Source: UBA12068 sp964452415 (lineage in GTDB: Bacteria; Patescibacteriota; Minisyncoccia; Moranbacterales; GWC2-37-73). From it: a stretch of 9,725 nt of DNA. Below, piece after piece: positions 1 to 5,045 of the stretch. The position numbers and the translations under genes were made by a program. A model generated the notes under the pieces. The model was not told where the DNA came from and ran no database searches. It worked only from the letters and a program-made list of their open reading frames with translations. The first letter of the stretch is position 1. Each line of letters opens with the position of its first letter. Location of the stretch: NCBI GenBank assembly GCA_964452415.1, contig CAYVME010000034.1, positions 1 through 9,725 of the forward strand, read 5' to 3'.

Positions 1-24
1 CAAGCCCTGGACCCTTTGGGCTCA

Positions 25-38
25 CGAGGCAAGCCTCG
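25..38. repeat. Short GC-rich inverted repeat upstream of pilC
   Basis: CGAGG and CCTCG flank a CAAG tetraloop, giving a 5-bp perfect stem. Just before it, AGCCC (3-7) and GGGCT (18-22) could form a second stem. This stretch is clearly more GC-rich than the surrounding DNA. No clean U-tract follows, so it is not a standard terminator. It may be the tail of an upstream gene or RNA cut by the window edge. All three forward frames are open for at least the first 44 bases, and none gives a recognisable protein end. Bases 48-138 are AT-rich with no convincing promoter. Confidence 0.35.
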
Positions 39-138
39 AGGTATTAAACCTTTTGTTGTTGTCGTTCGTTCGGAAATTAAATTGCTATTTCATTTCTCTC
101 ACTTCACTAAACAATAAATAATAAATATCTCAATCAAT

Positions 139-1350
139 ATGAAATTTTCATTTCAAGCAAAAAATTCAAATGGTGAAGTCGTCACTGGCAGGATCGATGC
201 TGTCAGCACTGAAAGTGCCATAAGAATGCTTCAGGAAAAAAACCTGATCCCTCTCAAGGTGGAAAAAAAACAAGAAAATTCTGAATTAATAAAAGAGATC
301 CAGCATCTTTGGGATGGCGTCAATGCGAAGGAACTTTCTGTGTTTTATCGTCAGCTGGCAATTTTGATTGAGGCCAAGGTCTCCATTGTTGCATCTTTGA
401 AAGCTGTGGGTGATCAAACGGACAATGAATTTTTGAGAATGATAGTGTTGCAAATGACAAGTGACATTGAAGATGGTGTGCCATTTTCCGAAGCCATGTC
501 AAAACATCCTGAGATTTTCGAAGCTTTGGCTGTGAGCATGGTCAAAGCTGGTGAACTTTCGGGAAATCTTCAAAGGTCCATAATGTTTTTGGCTGACAAC
601 TCAGAAAAGAATTATGAATTGAATTCAAAAATCAGAAGCGCACTTTTTTATCCAGTGTTTGTTCTTTCGGCTGCTTTGATTATTGGGTTTATTGTCTTCA
701 CTGTGGTTATCCCAAAACTCACAACAATTTTTGATGACATGAAAGTTGAAATTCCCTGGTACACGCTATTGTTGATGAATGTTTCTGCTTTCATGGCTCA
801 ATATTGGTGGATAATCCTTTTCGTTGTTATTGGGTCAATTGCTGGAGGTTTGTATTATGTCAAAACATCAGATGGAAAAAAAGAGTGGGACATTTTGAAA
901 ATGAAAATTCCAATTGTTGGGAAACTCTTTCAATATGTGTATATTGCTCGTTTCGCTGAGAATTTCGCAGTTCTTTTGGATGGCGGAATTCCAATTGTGA
1001 GATCACTGACAATTGTGAGTGAAGTTGTGAACACAACAACCTATGAATCTGTGATTTTGAGAGCTGCTGACGAGGTGAAATCAGGTGGAGCAATGAGCAG
1101 TGTTTTTGCCAGAAGTGAATATTTTCCACCAATCGTGCCACAAATGATCAAGATTGGAGAGGAAGCTGGAAAAATAAGTGAGGTTTTGCGTCAAATTTCA
1201 CTTTTCTACACCAAAGAAACTGATCGCATAACCAGAAATCTCTCAACAATGATCGAACCGATTATGATTTCCTTTCTGGGAATCGGAGTTGGCTTCCTGG
1301 TGTTTGCTGTTTTGATTCCGATATACAACTTGGCTGGAAGCATTGGATGA
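139..1350 (+). CDS. pilC: Type IV pilus inner-membrane platform protein PilC (GspF family)
   Basis: This is the polytopic membrane protein that forms the platform of the type IV pilus machine. In known systems it couples the cytoplasmic motor ATPases to pilin insertion or removal. At 403 residues it is the normal family length. It shows two T2SSF repeats, at about 65-190 and 265-397. Each carries the characteristic Gly-Glu motif: GELSG at 138-142 and GEEAGK at 340-345, the latter preceded by FPPIVPQMIKIG. Hydrophobic segments lie near 169-192, 222-241 and 374-397, and the last contains the conserved IEPI...LG...P pattern. The N-terminus (KFSFQAKNSNGEVVTGRIDA) is the usual short cytoplasmic beta region, which supports the ATG at 139. 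No Shine-Dalgarno motif precedes it. Prepilin genes and pilD follow on the same strand. The motor ATPase genes that often sit before pilC would be outside the window. Confidence 0.96.
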   Translation: MKFSFQAKNSNGEVVTGRIDAVSTESAIRMLQEKNLIPLKVEKKQENSELIKEIQHLWDGVNAKELSVFYRQLAILIEAKVSIVASLKAVGDQTDNEFLRMIVLQMTSDIEDGVPFSEAMSKHPEIFEALAVSMVKAGELSGNLQRSIMFLADNSEKNYELNSKIRSALFYPVFVLSAALIIGFIVFTVVIPKLTTIFDDMKVEIPWYTLLLMNVSAFMAQYWWIILFVVIGSIAGGLYYVKTSDGKKEWDILKMKIPIVGKLFQYVYIARFAENFAVLLDGGIPIVRSLTIVSEVVNTTTYESVILRAADEVKSGGAMSSVFARSEYFPPIVPQMIKIGEEAGKISEVLRQISLFYTKETDRITRNLSTMIEPIMISFLGIGVGFLVFAVLIPIYNLAGSIG

Positions 1351-1377
1351 GAATTAAAAATATTAAAGGTGAAAAAG

Positions 1378-1407
1378 TTGAGGTTACCAGAAAAGATGTG
1401 CTATAAT
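1378..1407 (+). promoter_or_regulatory. Probable sigma-70 promoter for the pilin genes
   Basis: TTGAGG (1378-1383) is followed after 18 bases by a perfect TATAAT (1402-1407). A TGC directly in front gives an extended -10. Transcription would start near 1413, leaving about 24 bases of A-rich leader before the first pilin ATG. This would let the pilins be expressed more strongly than pilC from an internal promoter. Confidence 0.65.
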
Positions 1408-1436
1408 GAAAAAGTGATAAATTAAAAAATAAAAGT

Positions 1437-1889
1437 ATGATGCAGGAAAAAATGTTGTTAATAAAAAAAGGTTTCACGCTGGTTGAGCTTTTAACGGTGA
1501 TTGCAATCATTGGAATTTTGTCTAGCATAGTCTTGGTGAGTTCGAGTGGTTCAAGAGATAAGGCAAAGCGAGCATCCGCACTAACAACTGCTTCAAGTGC
1601 ACTTCCTGAAATTGTGACATGTCAAGATGATAATGGTACGATAAGCGCTTATTCTGGAGTTGGTGGTGCTGGAGCTGTAATATGTGTGGCAACTGGACAC
1701 ACCACAACTTGGGGAAGTCTTGGTACTACAACTGGCTGGACTTATAGTATTCCAGCGAAAACAAATGCTGAAATTGGAACTATGGTGTATCGACTCAGAA
1801 GCTCAACTGGGCAACTTGGCATTATGTGTGATTATGCTGCAAATACATGTTGTGATGATGATAATGAGGGGGATAAGCCTAATTGTTGA
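1437..1889 (+). CDS. Type IV prepilin, small pilin 1
   Basis: This is a 150-residue prepilin. A short basic leader ends KKG, followed by mature F+1 and E+5 in FTLVELL, then the hydrophobic helix VIAIIGILSSIVLV. G12 is the residue before the PilD cut. The mature region is Gly/Thr/Ser-rich with six cysteines (62, 83, 131, 138, 139, 150), and the last residue is cysteine. The start is uncertain. ATG 1437 follows an A-rich run like the other genes here, while ATG 1452 is preceded by AGGAA and would give a 7-residue leader. Bases 1497-1513 are identical to 2032-2048 in the next pilin gene, consistent with gene duplication. It could be the major pilin or a minor one. The family is secure and the rank is not. 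Confidence 0.88.
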   Translation: MMQEKMLLIKKGFTLVELLTVIAIIGILSSIVLVSSSGSRDKAKRASALTTASSALPEIVTCQDDNGTISAYSGVGGAGAVICVATGHTTTWGSLGTTTGWTYSIPAKTNAEIGTMVYRLRSSTGQLGIMCDYAANTCCDDDNEGDKPNC

Positions 1890-1945
1890 TGATACAATGT
1901 TGGTTTGAGTGAAAGTTTAAATATATGCTAAAAAGAGAAGGTCGA

Positions 1946-1964
1946 AATTTTTAGCGCAAAAATT
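1946..1964. repeat. AT-rich inverted repeat between pilin 1 and pilin 2
   Basis: AATTTTT (1946-1952) and AAAAATT (1958-1964) surround AGCGC. The stem is 7 bp and weak. It lies 23 bases before the pilin 2 ATG. It could be an operator-like site or a chance feature of AT-rich DNA. It is not a terminator in form. Confidence 0.3.
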
Positions 1965-1986
1965 AATAATATAAAATTAAAAAAAT

Positions 1987-2382
1987 ATGAAAAATTTCAA
2001 AAAAGGTTTCACATTGATTGAACTTTTGATTGTGATTGCAATCATTGGTATTTTGGCAGGAATCATCTTGGTCAGCACGAGCTCAGCCAGATCAAAAGCA
2101 AATGGGGCGAAATTCAAATCTTATGTTGCCAGTATGAAAGCTGGTCTTGTTATGGCCTGTGCTGAGACCCCATTTGATCCAGCTGCTGGGAAATTAGATG
2201 CTGCTTCATTAGCTGGTGCAACCGATATTATTGATGATGCGACTGCTGCCACTAACATTGCTGGTTTTGATTGTGCAGCAGATACTGCTGTTGCTATACC
2301 TGTTAGTGCAGCTCTTGATGTTCCAACTGGATGTACTGGTGCAACCGTTAACCAATCTTCCATGGCGGCTCCGAGTTGCTAG
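1987..2382 (+). CDS. Type IV prepilin, small pilin 2
   Basis: This is a 131-residue prepilin with the very short leader MKNFKKG, cut before F8. Mature E+5 lies in FTLIELL, and the hydrophobic helix IVIAIIGILAGIILV follows. The mature domain is Ala-rich with four cysteines (58, 96, 116, 131), the last being the final residue. It has the shortest leader and cleanest signal of the three small pilins and is a fair candidate for the major pilin, though this is inference. It lies 97 bases after pilin 1, and the ATG is preceded by an A-rich stretch with no Shine-Dalgarno motif. The segment from about 2150 to 2360 is richer in GC than its neighbours, as expected from its many alanine codons. A hairpin follows the stop codon. 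Confidence 0.9.
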   Translation: MKNFKKGFTLIELLIVIAIIGILAGIILVSTSSARSKANGAKFKSYVASMKAGLVMACAETPFDPAAGKLDAASLAGATDIIDDATAATNIAGFDCAADTAVAIPVSAALDVPTGCTGATVNQSSMAAPSC

Positions 2383-2398
2383 TTTTTTGGGTTATGTT

Positions 2399-2424
2399 CT
2401 GCTCGCTGATTTTTCGGCAAGCAG
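2399..2424 (+). other. Hairpin after the pilin 2 gene
   Basis: CTGCTCGC (2399-2406) pairs with GCAAGCAG (2417-2424), leaving one C-A mismatch and a 10-base loop. No T-run follows directly, so full termination is unlikely. It may protect the 3' end of a pilin transcript or attenuate read-through into pilin 3. The function is inferred only from its form and position. Confidence 0.4.
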
Positions 2425-2457
2425 GCAGATTATCTAAATAGTTTTAAATGTAAAGAA

Positions 2458-2925
2458 ATGCGACGAACTATCTTAAAAAGAGGACGGGGTTTTACCTTGA
2501 TTGAAATAATGGTCGTTATTGCTATAATAGGGATAATTGCTGGAATTATTCTTGTTTTGGTTAGCGATAGTGGAAAAAAGGCAAAGGCTGCTGCAACGAA
2601 ACAGTCCTTGTCTGGTTTGCGTTCAGCCATGGCTCTTTGCTGTGCTAATAACGAAAACAGTCTTCATGCATCCATATTTAATCCTGATAATGGTATTGAT
2701 ATCTGCTTGTCTGAGAATACTGGAGCAAGATTTCTCACTGCGTCTGAGTTGAGAGCTGAAAATGTCTATTATGAGATAAACGCGAGTTGTAGTAATCCTT
2801 GGATAAAGGTTCATGTGGATGGACACCCAAAAGATGAATGCAATGAAACTCCTGATGCCTCCAGTGGAAATTCAAATAATTTTATCATTGAAACTGCTGG
2901 ATTGCTAAGCCCATCAGGGTGTTGA
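2458..2925 (+). CDS. Type IV prepilin, small pilin 3
   Basis: This is a 155-residue prepilin. The leader MRRTILKRGRG is strongly basic. The cut would be before F12, followed by TLIEIMVV with E+5 and the hydrophobic helix IAIIGIIAGIILVLV. The mature part has six cysteines (61, 62, 83, 111, 128, 155) and again ends in cysteine. Its sequence after the helix differs from the other two pilins and is less Gly/Ala-rich, so it is probably a minor pilin rather than a copy of the major one. At the DNA level its helix region has diverged more than those of pilins 1 and 2. It is separated from pilD by 29 bases. It could alternatively be a pseudopilin of a competence-type system. The sequence does not distinguish these. 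Confidence 0.88.
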   Translation: MRRTILKRGRGFTLIEIMVVIAIIGIIAGIILVLVSDSGKKAKAAATKQSLSGLRSAMALCCANNENSLHASIFNPDNGIDICLSENTGARFLTASELRAENVYYEINASCSNPWIKVHVDGHPKDECNETPDASSGNSNNFIIETAGLLSPSGC

Positions 2926-2954
2926 TTCTTAAGATTTTTATTGATTGAATTGCT

Positions 2955-3749
2955 ATGATAATTATCTTTCTCATTTTTGGACTTATTATTGGAAGCTTTT
3001 TGAACGCGGTTGTGTATCGTTTGAATGCGGTGGAATCCTTGATGGAGCGGAGTCATTGTCCGAATTGCAAAAAGAAAGTCAGATGGTTCGACAACATTCC
3101 GCTTTTGAGTTTTGTTATTCTTTCAGCGAGATGTCGCGATTGTGGAGAAAAAATTTCTTGGCAATATCCGGTTGTTGAAGCTTCTGTTGGAATCATGTTT
3201 GCTTTGATTGGGAATTATTTTTTCAACATCTTGGATCTGACAAGTTGGACAACGACTGCATTTTATCTGATCGTTTTTTCATTGCTGATGATTATTTTCG
3301 TGTATGATTTTAAGTATATGGAAATCCCGATGCTGATTTTGTGGCTTGGGGTTGGAATCAGTTTGGCATTTTTTGTTTTTTATGATTTGCAAAATTTTCA
3401 AGTGGCTTCCTCGGCTTGGGATCTTCGAATTTTTTCAGGAATTTTGGGCGGTTTGGTTGCTGGAGGATTCTTCTTTGCACTTTCTGCATATTCCAAGGAA
3501 ACTTGGATGGGATATGGCGATGCCTATTTGGGACTTTTAGTTGGTTTGATTGTTGGTTGGCCAAACATTCTTTGGGCATTGATGCTTTCTTTCACAATTG
3601 GCGCCCTCATCAGTGTGGGATTGATCGCGGTTCGAAAAAAAACCATGAAAAGCCAAGTTCCATTTGCTCCATTTTTGATTACAGGAACTTTTTTGACAGT
3701 CATTTTGCCTGAGATTTTTCCAGTCCTTAAATATTGGTTTCTTTATTAG
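2955..3749 (+). CDS. pilD: Prepilin peptidase / N-methyltransferase
   Basis: This integral membrane aspartyl protease removes the leader of prepilins and methylates the new N-terminal residue. It has 264 residues, typical for the family. The N-terminal segment FGLIIGSFLNAVVYRL is the family hallmark. Four cysteines in two pairs, C35/C38 (CPNC) and C60/C63 (CRDC), form the zinc-binding cytoplasmic part linked to full-length bifunctional enzymes. The two catalytic aspartates are visible as D118 in VYDFKYMEIP and D189 in GYGD, which is the GxGD motif. About seven to eight hydrophobic segments follow the usual layout. The ATG at 2955 is directly followed by the first membrane helix, so no earlier start is needed. 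It sits between three small pilins and two larger prepilins, all of which carry a PilD cleavage site, so its substrates are encoded next to it. Confidence 0.96.
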   Translation: MIIIFLIFGLIIGSFLNAVVYRLNAVESLMERSHCPNCKKKVRWFDNIPLLSFVILSARCRDCGEKISWQYPVVEASVGIMFALIGNYFFNILDLTSWTTTAFYLIVFSLLMIIFVYDFKYMEIPMLILWLGVGISLAFFVFYDLQNFQVASSAWDLRIFSGILGGLVAGGFFFALSAYSKETWMGYGDAYLGLLVGLIVGWPNILWALMLSFTIGALISVGLIAVRKKTMKSQVPFAPFLITGTFLTVILPEIFPVLKYWFLY

Positions 3750-3757
3750 AAAAGATT

Positions 3758-4354
3758 ATGAGCTATAAGTTACAAAAAGGTTTTTCATTGGTTGAAGTTT
3801 TGGTTTCTCTGATGGTTCTTAGTATTGGTCTTTTGGGTGTTTCTGCGCTCATGGTGGGAAATATTAAGTCAGCAGCAAACGCCAAAGATCAAGTTATTGC
3901 ATCGGCTCTTGCTCAAGAGGGAGTTGAGTTGATAAGGAATTTTAAATTCAATAATTCAAATTTTGTTACTGAGGTGGATGCTTTGGATGGTCGTGACTAT
4001 ATGATTTATCCTGGGCAAGATTATACTATTGGATTTTTAGGTTCAGATCGTACCAATACTGATATCAGTAGTTCTGGCGGTCTTGATAAGTGTGTTTTTT
4101 ATTTTTATAACGCTTTAAATCCAAATGGGGCTTATGTTCAGGGAAGTGGCCTTTATGCTAATTCAGATATGACACCAACTCGCTTTTTCAGAAAAGCTCG
4201 GGTTGATGTTGCTTCCGGTGTGGTGACAGTTACTGTTTTTGTTGGTTGGAATGGGGGCACTCCATTTCTTTTTACTGCAGGAGGCGATGATATTACTGGT
4301 TTGTGTACTTTGGGTAATAAATGTCTTTCTGTTACTGCGACTTTGCAGGATTAA
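3758..4354 (+). CDS. PilV-like minor type IV prepilin
   Basis: This is a prepilin-family protein of 198 residues from ATG 3758. The leader MSYKLQKG is cut before F9. FSLVEVLVSLMVLSIGLLGVSAL, with mature E+5, is the typical PilV/GspI-like signal and helix. After it comes the alpha-helical segment (AKDQVIASALAQEGVELIRN) seen in PilV-type minor pilins, then a beta-rich globular region with three cysteines. An in-frame ATG at 3734 exists but lies inside pilD, and it would put an unneeded segment before the basic leader, so 3758 is preferred. The gap from pilD is 8 bases, consistent with one transcript. In known systems such minor pilins form or prime the tip of the fibre or bind surfaces. Which role applies here is not visible. 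Confidence 0.88.
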   Translation: MSYKLQKGFSLVEVLVSLMVLSIGLLGVSALMVGNIKSAANAKDQVIASALAQEGVELIRNFKFNNSNFVTEVDALDGRDYMIYPGQDYTIGFLGSDRTNTDISSSGGLDKCVFYFYNALNPNGAYVQGSGLYANSDMTPTRFFRKARVDVASGVVTVTVFVGWNGGTPFLFTAGGDDITGLCTLGNKCLSVTATLQD

Positions 4355-4388
4355 GTAAAATAGTATTTAGGTTATTAAAAATAAAAAT

Positions 4389-4970
4389 ATGTTCAAAGGA
4401 AGTCATAAGTTAAAAACCGGAAAGAAAGTTTCAAGTAAAGGTGGTTTTTCTTTGGTTGAGGTTTTGGTAGCGATGTTTGTTTTTTCTTTGGTTGGGGTTA
4501 TGTTGGCAGGATCGTTCTCGGGATTTCTTAAATCATATGTTTCTGCAAAAAAGGCTCAAAAAAGTTCCGAAAGCGCTTTGAATGCAATCAACTTGATGGC
4601 AAAAACAATTCGAAGTAGCACACTGTATACGACTCCTATTATAAATTCAGGTTCTCAAATATTGATGCTTGATAATTCTCAGGGCAGTTGTGTTTCCTTT
4701 AGGTATTTTAATGAGGCAATTCAGGTGGCTGTGGGTACTGCTGTAGCTTCAGATGTTACTGAATGTACCGAGGCATCTTTCACGAATTTTTCAAATTTGA
4801 CATCAGTTGATGATGTTACAGGAGTGGGTGATGTTACAGGTCTTGTTTTTTCTGGAACAGCATCTGATTTGGCTTCAGCAACACCAGTAATTGGAAAAGT
4901 GCAGATATCTATGAAGGTTCAGGATAAAGCCTCAACTCATCTTCAGACGACTGTTTCCCTTCGAAATTAA
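4389..4970 (+). CDS. PilW/PulJ-like minor type IV prepilin
   Basis: This is a prepilin-family protein of 193 residues. The leader is unusually long for the locus: 19 residues, very basic and ending SSKGG, cut before F20. It is followed by SLVEVLVAMFVFSLVGVMLAGSF with mature E+5. The helix SAKKAQKSSESALNAINLMAKTIRSS after the membrane segment resembles PilW/GspJ-type minor pilins. The rest is Ser/Thr/Val-rich and probably a beta domain, with two cysteines. An 18-base tandem duplication at 4811-4840 gives the repeated peptide DVTG-VG-DVTG. It is 34 bases after the PilV-like gene and is the last gene before the terminator. The PilW/PulJ label rests on general likeness and order. A generic minor prepilin is the safe call. 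Confidence 0.85.
   Translation: MFKGSHKLKTGKKVSSKGGFSLVEVLVAMFVFSLVGVMLAGSFSGFLKSYVSAKKAQKSSESALNAINLMAKTIRSSTLYTTPIINSGSQILMLDNSQGSCVSFRYFNEAIQVAVGTAVASDVTECTEASFTNFSNLTSVDDVTGVGDVTGLVFSGTASDLASATPVIGKVQISMKVQDKASTHLQTTVSLRN
4811..4840 (+). repeat. 18-base tandem duplication inside the PilW-like gene
   Basis: TGATGTTACAGG occurs at 4811-4822 and again at 4829-4840. The period of 18 bases equals six codons. It keeps the reading frame and duplicates a DVTG peptide in a likely surface loop. Confidence 0.7.
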
Positions 4971-4998
4971 TAGACTCATTGATTCTTTCTGTTTTTTG

Positions 4999-5022
4999 GC
5001 TCGTGAAATTCGCGGGCTTTTT
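4999..5022 (+). terminator. Rho-independent terminator of the pilus gene block
   Basis: GCTCGTG (4999-5005) pairs with CGCGGGC (5011-5017) as seven base pairs including two G-U pairs. The loop is AAATT and a TTTTT run (5018-5022) follows at once. It lies 28 bases after the last prepilin stop codon and 11 bases before the ligA -10 box, so it separates the two transcription units. Confidence 0.8.
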
Positions 5023-5030
5023 CTGTGGTA

Positions 5031-5039
5031 TGATATAAT
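5031..5039 (+). promoter_or_regulatory. Extended -10 promoter of ligA, probably leaderless
   Basis: TGA-TATAAT (5031-5039) is a perfect -10 hexamer (5034-5039) with an extended TGN in front. The position for a -35 falls inside the terminator (CGCGGG for a 17-base spacer) and does not match the consensus. Transcription normally starts about 6-7 bases after the -10, which is at or within one or two bases of the ATG at 5046. The message would then have no 5' leader. Confidence 0.65.
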
Positions 5040-5045
5040 GAAGAT

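Noticed and set aside
860..1141. Open frame on the minus strand inside pilC
   Set aside because: It lies fully opposite a secure pilC reading frame, has a low-complexity Gln/His/Leu/Ser composition and matches no family. The same holds for the other antisense frames in ligA, gatA and the last CDS.
1905..1929. Possible promoter before pilin 2 (TTGAGT and TATGCT)
   Set aside because: The spacer is only 13 bases, too short for sigma-70, and the -10 match is weak. Transcription from the promoter at 1378-1407 is sufficient.
2216..2437. Forward open frame overlapping the end of pilin 2
   Set aside because: Its Leu-rich translation is a frame-shifted reading of the Ala-rich pilin 2 gene. It has no start context of its own and no recognisable motif.
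1348..2925. Recoding of TGA as glycine or tryptophan
   Set aside because: TGA ends pilC, pilin 1, pilin 3 and gatC at the expected protein ends. No gene needs TGA to be read through.
2951..2959. Extended -10-like TGC-TATGAT over the pilD start codon
   Set aside because: It overlaps the pilD ATG, so a transcript from it would start inside the gene, and there is no -35 match at a usable distance.
3734..3757. Upstream ATG for the PilV-like prepilin
   Set aside because: It lies within the 3' end of pilD and would add MVSLLEKI before a complete basic leader. The ATG at 3758 gives a standard prepilin signal.
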